From an uncultured Collinsella sp. (GTDB taxonomy: Bacteria > Actinomycetota > Coriobacteriia > Coriobacteriales > Coriobacteriaceae), in contig UQLB01000009.1 in assembly GCA_900541725.1 (NCBI GenBank), forward strand, positions 10,192 through 74,191: DNA of 64,000 bases, written 5' to 3'. Below the pieces are notes generated by a model, which saw nothing but the letters and a program-made list of their open reading frames with translations, made no database searches and was not told the origin of the DNA. A program made the translations under genes and the position numbers. Of this stretch, positions 50,294-58,155 are shown one piece after another; the first letter of the stretch is position 1, and every line of letters starts with the position of its first letter.

Positions 50294-51088
50294 TTAGCTC
50301 AGCAGCATGCGGTCGTTGGCGAGCTCGCCGCCCGAGACCTCCTCGAACTTCTGCAGTAGGTCGGCGACGGTAAGCGACTTCTTTTCATCGCCCGCCACGT
50401 CGTAGATCACGTGGCCCTCGTGCATCATGATCAGACGGTTGCCCAGACGGATGGCGTCGTTCATGTTGTGCGTGACCATGAGCGTGGTCAGGTGGTTCTC
50501 GTCGACAATCTCCTCGGTCAGGTTGAGCACCTTAGAGGCCGTCTTGGGGTCGAGGGCCGCGGTGTGCTCGTCGAGCAGCAGCAGGCGCGGCCTGGTGAGC
50601 GTGGCCATCAGCAGGGTGAGTGCCTGGCGCTGGCCGCCCGAGAGCAGGCCGACCTTGGCGTTGAGACGCGTGTCCAGACCAAGGTCCAGGCGCTTGAGCA
50701 GCTCAACGTACTCATCTTTCTCGGCCTTGGTGACGCCCCACGAAAGGCCGCGACGCTGGCCGCGACGCTTGGCGAGGGCCAGGTTCTCGGCGATCTGCAT
50801 GTCGGCAGCGGTACCGCGCATGGGGTCCTGAAACACGCGGCCCAGGTACTTGGCGCGCTGCGACTCGCTCAGGCGCGAGATGTCGGTGCCGTCGAGCTCA
50901 ATAACGCCCGAATCGAGCGGGTACACGCCGGCGATCATGTTGAGCAGCGTGGACTTGCCGGCGCCGTTGCCGCCGATCACGGTTACAAAGTCGCCGTCAT
51001 TCAGGGTGAGGTCGACGCCGGTGAGCGCGCGCTTCTCGGTGACGGTGCCCTTGTTAAAGGTCTTCTTGACGTGCGAGAGCTTAAGCAT
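50294..51088 (-). CDS. ABC transporter ATP-binding protein
   Basis: The motor subunit of a tryptophan/tyrosine-type importer. The 264-residue protein has Walker A GGNGAGKSTLL, signature LLSGGQRQAL, Walker B RLLLLDEHTAALD and the switch His in VTHNM. The LNDGDFVTVIGGNGAGKS and DEHTAALDPKT wording is typical of the ATPases paired with ABC_sub_bind-type binding proteins. The start at 51088 overlaps the permease end and has GATGAGGCAG; ATG 51097 is an alternative. Last gene of the operon. Confidence 0.88.
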   Translation of the reverse strand: MLKLSHVKKTFNKGTVTEKRALTGVDLTLNDGDFVTVIGGNGAGKSTLLNMIAGVYPLDSGVIELDGTDISRLSESQRAKYLGRVFQDPMRGTAADMQIAENLALAKRRGQRRGLSWGVTKAEKDEYVELLKRLDLGLDTRLNAKVGLLSGGQRQALTLLMATLTRPRLLLLDEHTAALDPKTASKVLNLTEEIVDENHLTTLMVTHNMNDAIRLGNRLIMMHEGHVIYDVAGDEKKSLTVADLLQKFEEVSGGELANDRMLLS

Positions 51089-52004
51089 CTGCCTCATCCC
51101 CCTTCGTGTAGGAGCTGCGGAGCTTATAGCGCTCCCAAACCACGGGTACGCACAGGGCCACGGCGACGATCACGGCGGAGAGCAACTTCATGTCGTTGGC
51201 GTCCATGCCCAATTGCAGCACGATGGCGCGGATAAGGAAGTAGACCACGGAGCCAAAGACGGCGGAGGCAAGACGGACGCTAAACTGCGTGAGGCCACCG
51301 GGCAGCAGGCGACCGAGCACCTCGCCGATGACGATGGCTGCAAGACCGATAACGATGGCGCCGGTGCCCATACCAATGTCGGCGTACTTCTGGCTCTGGC
51401 AGATGAGTGCACCCGAAAGGCCAATGAGGGCGTTGGAGAGCACGAGGGCGATCATTTTGGTGGTGTTGGTGTTAACGCCCAGGGCGCGGATCATGTACTC
51501 GTTGTTGCCGGTGGCACGCAGCGCCGAGCCGATCTCGGTGCCAAAGAACCAGTACAGGATGGCGACGATGGCCACGGCCAGCACAATGCCTAGGATAATG
51601 GCAACAGTGGACTGCGGCAGGCCCGTCATGTTGCTGACGGATGAGAAGATAGTGCCCTTGGCAAGGATGGGCGTGTTGGACTTGCCCATGATGCGCAGGT
51701 TGATGGACCACAGACTGATCTGCGTAAGGATTCCGGCGAGGATTGCGGGAATCTCAAAGACGGTGGTCAAGATGCCCGTGACGGCGCCCGCGATGGCGCC
51801 GGCGCACATGCCGGCCAGCACGGCGAGCAAGGGGTCGACGTTATTGTTGACGATGAGTACGGCGCAGACACAGCCGCCGAGGGCAAAGCTGCCGTCGCAG
51901 GTCATATCGGGGATGTCGAGCAGGCGGAACGTGATAAACACGCCAAGCACCATAATGCCCCAGAGGACGCCCTGCGAAACGGCGCCCTGCAATGCAATGA
52001 GCAT
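51081..52004 (-). CDS. ABC transporter permease (BPD_transp_2 type)
   Basis: The membrane subunit of the same importer. The 307-residue protein has about nine hydrophobic helices. LLDIPDMTCDGSFALGG near the N-terminus and ALRATGNNEYMIRALGVNT in a cytoplasmic loop are family signatures. The ribosome site is AGGAGGTATGAAGC. It overlaps the ATPase gene by 8 bases. Confidence 0.88.
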   Translation of the reverse strand: MLIALQGAVSQGVLWGIMVLGVFITFRLLDIPDMTCDGSFALGGCVCAVLIVNNNVDPLLAVLAGMCAGAIAGAVTGILTTVFEIPAILAGILTQISLWSINLRIMGKSNTPILAKGTIFSSVSNMTGLPQSTVAIILGIVLAVAIVAILYWFFGTEIGSALRATGNNEYMIRALGVNTNTTKMIALVLSNALIGLSGALICQSQKYADIGMGTGAIVIGLAAIVIGEVLGRLLPGGLTQFSVRLASAVFGSVVYFLIRAIVLQLGMDANDMKLLSAVIVAVALCVPVVWERYKLRSSYTKGDEADA

Positions 52005-52108
52005 GCTTCATACCTCCTAGGATAGGGTGGACACGTGATTTTCCATAATAGCGGTACCAATGCATAAAAGAGCTGCGGACGGATGTTTTGTCTCATCCGA
52101 AACAAGCA

Positions 52109-52137
52109 GGGCGAACGCCGGTCTTTAGCGTTCGCCC
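52109..52137 (-). promoter_or_regulatory. Hairpin between binding-protein and permease genes
   Basis: GGGCGAACGC (52109-52118) pairs with GCGTTCGCCC (52128-52137). It has only a weak T-run on the minus strand. Such hairpins protect or partly end the binding-protein mRNA so that it is made in excess over the membrane parts. Confidence 0.6.
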
Positions 52138-52208
52138 CAAGGACTCAGATATTGAATAACGCGGCTGTGGCGCGCGTGCGGGCCCTAGACGCGTTACCGC
52201 GCATGGCG

Positions 52209-53189
52209 CTACTCGTCCAGAGCGGAAAGGTCGATACCCAGGGCCTCGGCCATCTCGTCGTTCTTGACGACGACCAGGTCCTTGCTCGAGAGGTGCTTGA
52301 TCGGCATATCCTCGGGCTTGGCCTCGCCCTTCAGGATCTTAACGGCCATCTCGCCCGCGGCGTAGCCCAGGTCCTTATAGTTGATGGAGAGGGTGAACAG
52401 GCCGCCGGCCATGCACATACCCTCCTCGCCGGTCACGAAGGGGAGCTTATTCTCCTTGCAGATCTGGCCGACCTGCGAAGCGCCCGCGGCGATGGTGTTG
52501 TCAGTGGGGGAGTACAGCGCGTCGACCTTGCCCACGGCAGACTCGACGACGGACTGAATCTCGTTGGAGCTCGAGACGGTGAAGTCAGTGTACTCGAGGC
52601 CCAGCTTGTCGAGCTCCTTCTTGGCGGCCTTGATCTGGACGTCGGAGTTGGACTCGGCGGTGCAGTAGAGCAGGCCGACCTTTTTAACGTCGGGCAGGAC
52701 CTTCTGCATCATCTCGAGCTGCTCGGCGACCGGGGTGAGGTCGGAAGCACCCGTGACGTTGGTGCCGGGCTTGTCGTTGTCCTGGACCAGGCCGGAGGCG
52801 GCGTAGTCGGTGATGGCACAGCCCACGATGGGGATATCGGCCGTGGCGCCGGCGGCAGCCTGCGCGGCGGGCGTGGCGATGGCATAAATCAGGTTGACGT
52901 TGTCGCCCACAAACTTGTCGGCAATGGACTTACACGTGGACTGGTCGTTCTGGGCGTTCTTCTGGTCGATCTTGACCTTAAGGCCGCTCTCCTTGATGGC
53001 CTTGACAAAGCCATCGTTGGCGGCGTCGAGTGCGGAGTGCTCGGTGAGCTGCAGAACGCCGATGGTGTAGTCGGAACCGGCGGCAGCAGAGCCGGAACCA
53101 GAGTTGCCGCCGCATCCGGCGAGCGGGGCGAGCGCGAGCAGGCCGGCGGAGACCAGAAGGCTCCTGCGGCTGATGGTGATGTCCTTCAT
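52209..53189 (-). CDS. ABC transporter substrate-binding lipoprotein (ABC_sub_bind)
   Basis: The ligand-binding protein of the importer, anchored outside the membrane. The 326-residue protein has a twin-arginine-like start (ISRRSLLVSAG) and lipobox LAGC (Cys25), followed by a Gly/Ser linker. The PF04392-type fold follows (YTIGVLQLTEHSALDAANDGFVKAIKESG ... VKKVGLLYCTAESNS). Relatives bind tryptophan or tyrosine. The RR motif before the lipobox suggests possible Tat export, in keeping with tatA in this genome. Confidence 0.85.
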   Translation of the reverse strand: MKDITISRRSLLVSAGLLALAPLAGCGGNSGSGSAAAGSDYTIGVLQLTEHSALDAANDGFVKAIKESGLKVKIDQKNAQNDQSTCKSIADKFVGDNVNLIYAIATPAAQAAAGATADIPIVGCAITDYAASGLVQDNDKPGTNVTGASDLTPVAEQLEMMQKVLPDVKKVGLLYCTAESNSDVQIKAAKKELDKLGLEYTDFTVSSSNEIQSVVESAVGKVDALYSPTDNTIAAGASQVGQICKENKLPFVTGEEGMCMAGGLFTLSINYKDLGYAAGEMAVKILKGEAKPEDMPIKHLSSKDLVVVKNDEMAEALGIDLSALDE

Positions 53190-53224
53190 ATCATTACCCC
53201 CAGTATAAAAATGGCTGGAAACAC

Positions 53225-53255
53225 TGCACTAGGACAAAGTGCAAGTGGAACTATA
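53225..53255 (-). promoter_or_regulatory. Promoter and operator of the ABC importer
   Basis: Minus-strand -10 TATAGT (53255-53250). Just downstream is the palindrome TGCACT-N7-AGTGCA (53225-53243), which would cover the first transcribed bases. It is a candidate repressor site; the adjacent WYL-like gene or an amino-acid repressor could bind it. Confidence 0.6.
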
Positions 53256-53349
53256 GTAGCGCTGATGTCCATTTTTACAACAGCCTGGCGGGTTTTTTAA
53301 TACAGAATCGGATGGGCGGTACGGGTAGTCGAATGGGCGGCGGAGGGCC

Positions 53350-54135
53350 TTATGCGGCGGAGGAGGCGTCGTCCTCGTCTAGGGCGGCGAAGAGCTTCTT
53401 GCCGTCGAGGAGACGTGTGGTGACGTTTCTCATTCGGCCAATCTCTACAGTACGCAACGTGTCATCGGCGCCTCGGGCGTCGTAGACCGTTCCCAGCAAA
53501 TACGAGATGCCGTCTCGTTGCTTGATGGCAAAGGGACGGAGTGTCATCCGTGCTGCTTCGGTTTCGCCACGTGTCGTGACGCTCGAAATATCAAAACTCA
53601 CCGTGGTTCCGTGGTCGATGGCCTGCTCGACGAGCTCGCACGTGTCGATGCGCTTGATGGGCGTGCGTGTTGCCTTGGTAGCCTTGCTGCCTGCGCTTGG
53701 AGCGGGTTCGGGTGTATCGAGGTAGCCGCGAACGTCGGCGCTCGCCATGGCAACTAAGTGCTGCGCCATGCTCTTGCGGATAGCGATAGGCGTGGAGCGG
53801 TTGCGCATGACCATACCGTGGAGCCGGATGATCTCTTCATCGGTGAGCGGGCGGGTAAGAAGTTTGTAGCCCACGCCGCGTTTGTATTCAATTTCGTATC
53901 CGGCATGGCGAAGCGCGGAGATGGCGGTGTAGATGCTGCGCCGCGCCGCCGAGATGGGCATGCGGGCGGGGTCGTCGGGATGGGCGAGGCGCCGGATCAG
54001 CTCATCGGAAAGCATGGCCTTGTCTTCGCCGGTGTTTTCGCTCAAGAGCTGCAGGATGCGAACGGCGCGATAGGCTGCCATCGAGGCGGCGCCTCTAGTC
54101 GTGGTGTCGTAGGTTTCAACAGCGGCTTCGGTCAT
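53350..54135 (-). CDS. HTH/WYL-like transcriptional regulator
   Basis: A 261-residue regulator. An N-terminal winged-helix part (AYRAVRILQLLSENTGEDKAMLSDELIRRL ... SIYTAISALRHAGYEIEYKRGVGYKLL) is followed by a C-terminal beta-rich part (about 155-250, MTLRPFAIKQRDGISYLLGTVYDARGADDTLRTVEIGRM) that resembles WYL effector domains. The ligand is unknown. The ATG at 54135 is used; a GTG at 54144 is possible since the ribosome site GGAAAGGAT fits neither perfectly. It stands alone upstream of the ABC importer. Confidence 0.7.
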   Translation of the reverse strand: MTEAAVETYDTTTRGAASMAAYRAVRILQLLSENTGEDKAMLSDELIRRLAHPDDPARMPISAARRSIYTAISALRHAGYEIEYKRGVGYKLLTRPLTDEEIIRLHGMVMRNRSTPIAIRKSMAQHLVAMASADVRGYLDTPEPAPSAGSKATKATRTPIKRIDTCELVEQAIDHGTTVSFDISSVTTRGETEAARMTLRPFAIKQRDGISYLLGTVYDARGADDTLRTVEIGRMRNVTTRLLDGKKLFAALDEDDASSAA

Positions 54136-54252
54136 GGTGCCCACATCCTTTCCGTTTTGGGTGGCGACGGTATGGAGCCTAGGACGTGGGGCTTTCCCAG
54201 GGGCGCAGGGCGCTCTGGGCGGTCGGTAGTCGTCGGCAAACGGCGGGTCGAG

Positions 54253-54315
54253 TTTTCAACAGCCCTGCTCAACTGACCAAAAACTTGCCAAAAGCTTGAC
54301 GGGTGCTGTTGAAAA
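54253..54315. repeat. Inverted repeat TTTTCAACAGC
   Basis: TTTTCAACAGC (54253-54263) and GCTGTTGAAAA (54305-54315) enclose 41 bases containing two AACTTGCCAAAA/AAAGCTTG-like repeats. It adjoins the asnS terminator. Confidence 0.5.
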
Positions 54316-54346
54316 AGCGTCTCTCGACCGATGTCGAGAGACGCTT
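54313..54346 (-). terminator. Terminator of asnS
   Basis: AAGCGTCTCTCGA pairs with TCGAGAGACGCTT. On the minus strand it is followed by TTTTTC. Confidence 0.88.
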
Positions 54347-54392
54347 ATGCGATGAGCGTTGGCGTGTGGCGACGCGAGCTAGCGTCCGACGA

Positions 54393-55796
54393 TTAGAAGT
54401 CGGCGTTGCCCACGGTGCGCGGGTGCGGCAGGACGTCGCGGATGTTGCCCACGCCGGTCAGATACATGACCAAGCGCTCGAAGCCCAGACCGTAGCCGGC
54501 GTGCTTGCAGGAACCGTAGCGGCGCAGGTCAAGGTAGTACTTGTACTGCTCGGGATTCATGCCCAGGTCCTTGATGCGGGCCTCGAGCAGATCCAGGCGC
54601 TCCTCGCGCTGGGAGCCACCGATGATCTCGCCGATGCCCGGCACCAGGCAGTCGGCGGCGGCGACGGTCTTGCCGTCCTCGTTCATGCGCATGTAGAAGG
54701 CCTTGATCTCGGCCGGGTAGTCGGTCACGAAGGTCGGGCGCTTAAAGTGCTTCTCGGTCAGGAAGCGCTCGTGCTCGGTCTGCAGGTCGATGCCCCAGCT
54801 GACGGGGTAATCAAACTGGTGGCCAGCAGCGACTGCCTGCTCCAGGATCTCGACGGCCTCGGTGTAGGTAACGCGGGCAAAGTCGGAGTTGGCGACATGG
54901 TCCAGGCGCTCGAGCAGACCCTTGTCCACAAACTTGTTGAGCATGTTGAGCTCGTCGGGGCAGGTGGCCATAACGTCCTTAAGGACGTACTTGAGCATGG
55001 CCTCGGCGTTATCCATGTAGTCGTTAAGGTCGGCAAAGGCCATCTCGGGCTCGATCATCCAAAACTCGGCGGCGTGGCGCGTGGTGTTGGAGTTTTCGGC
55101 GCGGAAGGTGGGGCCAAAGGTGTACACGTCGCCAAAGGCCATGGCAAAGTTCTCGGCATTGAGCTGGCCGGACACGGTGAGGCTTGCGTGCTTGCCAAAG
55201 AAGTCCTGGCTCCAGTCGACCTCGCCGGACTCGGTGAGGGGCGGATTTTTGGGGTCGAGCGTGGTCACGCGGAACATCTCGCCGGCGCCCTCGCAGTCAC
55301 TCGTGGTGATGATGGGGGTGTTGACGTAGACAAAGCCCTGCTCCTGGAAGAAGCGGTGGATGGCGGCAGCCGCGACAGAGCGGATGCGGAACACGGCGCG
55401 GAACAGGTTGGTGCGCGGGCGCAGGTGCTGCTGGGTGCGCAGGAACTCGACGGTTGCGCGCTTCTTCTGCAGTGGGTAATCCGGGGCGCTCGTGCCCTCG
55501 ACCTCGATGGAGGTGGCAGAAAGCTCGAAAGGCTGGGGCGCATCGGGGGTCAGCTTGACGGTGCCGGTGCAAATGAGTGCGGCCGAGACGTTTTGATGGG
55601 CGATCTCGTCGTAGTTGTCGAGTGCCTCGCGGTTCATGACGACCTGCAGGTCGCGGAAGCAGCTGCCGTCGTTGAGCGTAACAAAGCCAAAGTTCTTCAT
55701 GTCGCGGACGGACTTGACCCAGCCGGCGACGGTGACGGTCTGGCCGCCGAGCGACTCGGCATCGGCATAGAGCTGCGCGATTTTGGTGCGGTTCAC
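54393..55796 (-). CDS. asnS: Asparaginyl-tRNA synthetase
   Basis: A class IIb synthetase that charges tRNA-Asn. The 467-residue protein has an N-terminal OB-fold anticodon domain (VTVAGWVKSVRDMKNFGFVTLNDGS), motif 2 (FGPTFRAENSNTTRHAAEFWMIEPE) and motif 3 (GYGLGFERLVMYLTG). The start is GTG at 55796 with GGGAGGATAC before it; longer in-frame starts lack a ribosome site. Its presence suggests Asn-tRNA is charged directly, alongside AsnB. Confidence 0.95.
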   Translation of the reverse strand: MNRTKIAQLYADAESLGGQTVTVAGWVKSVRDMKNFGFVTLNDGSCFRDLQVVMNREALDNYDEIAHQNVSAALICTGTVKLTPDAPQPFELSATSIEVEGTSAPDYPLQKKRATVEFLRTQQHLRPRTNLFRAVFRIRSVAAAAIHRFFQEQGFVYVNTPIITTSDCEGAGEMFRVTTLDPKNPPLTESGEVDWSQDFFGKHASLTVSGQLNAENFAMAFGDVYTFGPTFRAENSNTTRHAAEFWMIEPEMAFADLNDYMDNAEAMLKYVLKDVMATCPDELNMLNKFVDKGLLERLDHVANSDFARVTYTEAVEILEQAVAAGHQFDYPVSWGIDLQTEHERFLTEKHFKRPTFVTDYPAEIKAFYMRMNEDGKTVAAADCLVPGIGEIIGGSQREERLDLLEARIKDLGMNPEQYKYYLDLRRYGSCKHAGYGLGFERLVMYLTGVGNIRDVLPHPRTVGNADF

Positions 55797-55907
55797 GTAT
55801 CCTCCCATAACGGTTGAATGATAGTTATCCATACAGTTCGATATTCTAGCAGCTCGGCTCATTTGGGCTATACAGATAAGGCATTGGCGGGATGGTTTTT
55901 CAAACGA

Positions 55908-55938
55908 AAAGCGCCCGCGGCCAAATGGTCGCGGGCGC
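55908..55938 (-). terminator. Terminator of the EIIA gene
   Basis: AAGCGCCCGCG pairs with CGCGGGCGCTT. On the minus strand it is followed by TTCGTTTG. Confidence 0.82.
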
Positions 55939-55977
55939 TTGACGAGGTGCCTTTTGGCTTTGTGGCGCGGGGCCTGG

Positions 55978-56541
55978 CTACTTAGTCTTGGCTACCAGCA
56001 GCGGGTCGCCAAGCTTGACGAGCGGGTTGCCGCCGATAAGCGTTCCGGACTCGCCGACATGGTCGATGCTCTTAAGGCGATCGAGCTCGGAGACGATGAC
56101 GGTTACGATGTCCTCGTGACCAGCGGCCTTAATGGCCTCGCGGTCGAAGCTGATGAGCGGCTGGCCCGCCTTGACCACATCGCCCATCTCGACAAAGCGG
56201 GCAAAACCCTTGCCGTTCATTTCCACGGTGCCCAGGCCAACATGGATGAACACGCGAAGACCGTCCTCGGTAATCATGCCAATGGAGTGGTTGGTGACGG
56301 TGGTGGCGCCGATGCGGCCGTTGGCGGGCGCATAGATGGTGCCGGTAATGGGCTCGATGCCATAGCCCTGGCCAAGCATGCCCGAGGCGATCGTCTCGTC
56401 GGGAACCTCGTCCAGGTTGACGAGCACGCCGTTGACGGGGGCATAGATGACGCCTTCGCGGGTGGCGAAGCTTGCTGCGGGCGGAACGGACGCCTCGCCG
56501 GTCGAGGTGAAGGTGGACTTAAGCGAATCGAGCAGACCCAT
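55978..56541 (-). CDS. crr: PTS glucose-type EIIA component
   Basis: A cytosolic phosphocarrier that passes phosphate from HPr to EIIB. The 187-residue protein has the PF00358 fold, with His85 (TNHSIGM) and the phosphorylated His100 (VFIHVGLGTVEM). The start at 56541 has TTGGAGGCAACT. It is free-standing, so it can serve EIIBC proteins without their own EIIA, such as the beta-glucoside transporter at 35862. A GAAACGTTTC palindrome lies upstream. Confidence 0.9.
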   Translation of the reverse strand: MGLLDSLKSTFTSTGEASVPPAASFATREGVIYAPVNGVLVNLDEVPDETIASGMLGQGYGIEPITGTIYAPANGRIGATTVTNHSIGMITEDGLRVFIHVGLGTVEMNGKGFARFVEMGDVVKAGQPLISFDREAIKAAGHEDIVTVIVSELDRLKSIDHVGESGTLIGGNPLVKLGDPLLVAKTK

Positions 56542-56588
56542 AGTTGCCTCCAACTTAAATAGGCGCATATCGCGCGTTTGGTTTGCCG

Positions 56589-56598
56589 GAAACGTTTC
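56589..56598. promoter_or_regulatory. GAAACGTTTC palindrome upstream of the EIIA gene
   Basis: A perfect 10-base palindrome about 48 bases before the EIIA start, in the setting expected for a LacI/CcpA-type site. It matches the catabolite-response consensus only in part. Confidence 0.4.
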
Positions 56599-56784
56599 AC
56601 ATGTGTTTCGCGGCTTGGTCAACGCCCCTATTTTACGCTGCTCAACGATACCTCTGAACTGGGATTATGTGATATATCAGTTGGAGGGAAACTTATTGCC
56701 GGAGAGTTTCTACGTCCTGCACCCAACTGGGGTACGCTTAGATGCGAAAAAAGAGTGCGCAAAATTTGCGCGAAGGGAGCACAT

Positions 56785-57684
56785 ATGATTGTCGAGAACC
56801 ATGCGCTGTGGGGCGAGGAGCCGACCGAGGATTATCCGGCGACCTTTACGTATCTGGGTGCCGAGCCGCTGCCCGATAAACCGAATGGCCGCCGCCCCGC
56901 GGTGATCATCTGCGGCGGAGGCGGGTTTACGCATATCGCTCCGCACGAGCAGGACCCGGTGGCGTTTGCATTTTTGGACCGCGGCTACCAGGCCTTTGTG
57001 CTCAACTATGTCACGAGTTCTACGGGTGACGTGAGCTTTCCGCACCCCCAGGCTGATCTTGCCAAGATGGTCGCCACGGTGCGCGCCAACGCTGACGAGT
57101 GGCATGTCGATCCCAAGCGCGTGTGCGTCGTGGGCTTTTCTGCTGGCGGCATGATTTGCGCCTCGCTGGCAACACAGTGGAAGACCGGCCCCTTCGCGGC
57201 ACTTGCCGGGGCGCGTCCGGACGACATTCGTCCCGATGCCGTGGTGCTGGGCTATCCATTGCTCGACTTTGCCTATGTGCGCGACATGCAGACGCGCGAT
57301 CCGCGCATTGACTTGCGTGTGCCCAAGACGGGCGGCAAGACGGGGCGCGATTTGCTCAACGACTACCTGTCGATGGTGACGGGCGGCGAGGCAACTGACG
57401 AGCATCTGGCCGACATCTGCCCCACCACGCATGTTTCGCGTCAGATGCCACCGACCTTTGTGTGGGGCGTGTCCGACGACAAGACGGCGCCGATCGCGCA
57501 GGTCTACCCGTTTGCGCAGCGCATGGCCGAGGAGGGCGTTGCATGCGAGATGCACGTCTTCGACCAGGGTGGTCACGGCCTTTCGCTCGGCAACGCCAAC
57601 ACCGCGGTCGACAACGAGGACAAGCAGGTGGCGGTCCGCCCTTGGATTCGCCTAGCCTTCCGCTTCCTGGAGCGCCATCTGTAA
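56785..57684 (+). CDS. Alpha/beta hydrolase (esterase-like)
   Basis: A 299-residue soluble hydrolase. The oxyanion-hole stretch VIICGGGGFTHIAPHEQDPVA precedes the nucleophile elbow GFSAGG. The acid region VSDDKTAP and the His in GGHGLSL complete the catalytic triad. The layout is like acetyl-xylan and other carbohydrate esterases of the BD-FAE type. There is no signal peptide. The ATG at 56785 follows AAGGGAGCACAT. The substrate is not known. Confidence 0.78.
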   Translation: MIVENHALWGEEPTEDYPATFTYLGAEPLPDKPNGRRPAVIICGGGGFTHIAPHEQDPVAFAFLDRGYQAFVLNYVTSSTGDVSFPHPQADLAKMVATVRANADEWHVDPKRVCVVGFSAGGMICASLATQWKTGPFAALAGARPDDIRPDAVVLGYPLLDFAYVRDMQTRDPRIDLRVPKTGGKTGRDLLNDYLSMVTGGEATDEHLADICPTTHVSRQMPPTFVWGVSDDKTAPIAQVYPFAQRMAEEGVACEMHVFDQGGHGLSLGNANTAVDNEDKQVAVRPWIRLAFRFLERHL

Positions 57685-57711
57685 GAGGACGGGCATCCCA
57701 GCCCTTCAATA

Positions 57712-57778
57712 ACTTGCGGTGAAATAGTTCCTATCTGGGGCATCAACCAGTCCATCCAGGAACTATTCCACCGCAACT
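57712..57778. repeat. Family A palindrome, copy 2
   Basis: ACTTGCGGTGAAATAGTTCC faces GGAACTATTCCACCGCAACT with two mismatches, extended by CTATCTGG/CCATCCAG. It begins 27 bases after the hydrolase stop codon. Confidence 0.7.
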
Positions 57779-57797
57779 TCGTTTTTGATGTCCCGTT

Positions 57798-57997
57798 CGG
57801 AAACTGCATCCCAGTCCCCCCTTCAAGGTGGGACGCAGTTTCCCATAGGGCCTCGACTGGGAAAGTGCGTCCCGTTTCGAGTGGGGATTCCGGGATGCAT
57901 TTTCCGTAAGAGGCCTGTTTGGGAAAACATATCCCGTTTCGAGCCAGAATTCTGGGATGTAGTTTCCCCGAGAGGCCTCATCGGGAAACTATGGCCC
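57798..57997. repeat. 62-bp tandem array of palindromic units
   Basis: CGGAAACTGCATCCC (57798), GGGAAAGTGCGTCCC (57859), GGGAAAACATATCCC (57921) and GGGAAACTATGGCCC (57983) recur every 61-62 bases. Each is answered within the unit by a complementary arm such as GGGATGCATTTTCC. AGAGGCCT-like text separates the units. The units have diverged by about a third. No reading frame or CRISPR-like spacing applies. Confidence 0.72.
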
Positions 57998-58036
57998 TGA
58001 ACTCTCCTGCCTGTCCCCATTGCGCCAATCTGCTGA

Positions 58037-58066
58037 TTGAACGTCGTTGTGTGTTCACGCTATCAT
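58037..58066 (+). promoter_or_regulatory. feoAB promoter
   Basis: -35 TTGAAC (58037-58042), an 18-base spacer and -10 TATCAT (58061-58066). Transcription would start just before the paired boxes at 58081. Confidence 0.65.
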
Positions 58067-58080
58067 GTAAGCTTAAAATT

Positions 58081-58114
58081 GGTTAGCCATGGCAAACGGT
58101 TAGCCATGGTAAAC
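58081..58114. promoter_or_regulatory. Tandem iron-box-like repeats before feoAB
   Basis: Two adjoining 17-base repeats, GGTTAGCCATGGCAAAC and GGTTAGCCATGGTAAAC. Each is centred on the palindrome GCCATGG(C). The TTAG...AAC pattern resembles DtxR/IdeR-type iron boxes, and the position just after the promoter fits repression by iron. Confidence 0.66.
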
Positions 58115-58155
58115 TAAATACAACGCCCTGTGGGCGCCGGGGGAGGAACGCGGAC

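Noticed and set aside
57798..57997. Possible CRISPR array
   Set aside because: Period is 62 bases but repeats are only about two-thirds identical and are themselves palindromic. There are no unique spacers between exact repeats and no cas genes.
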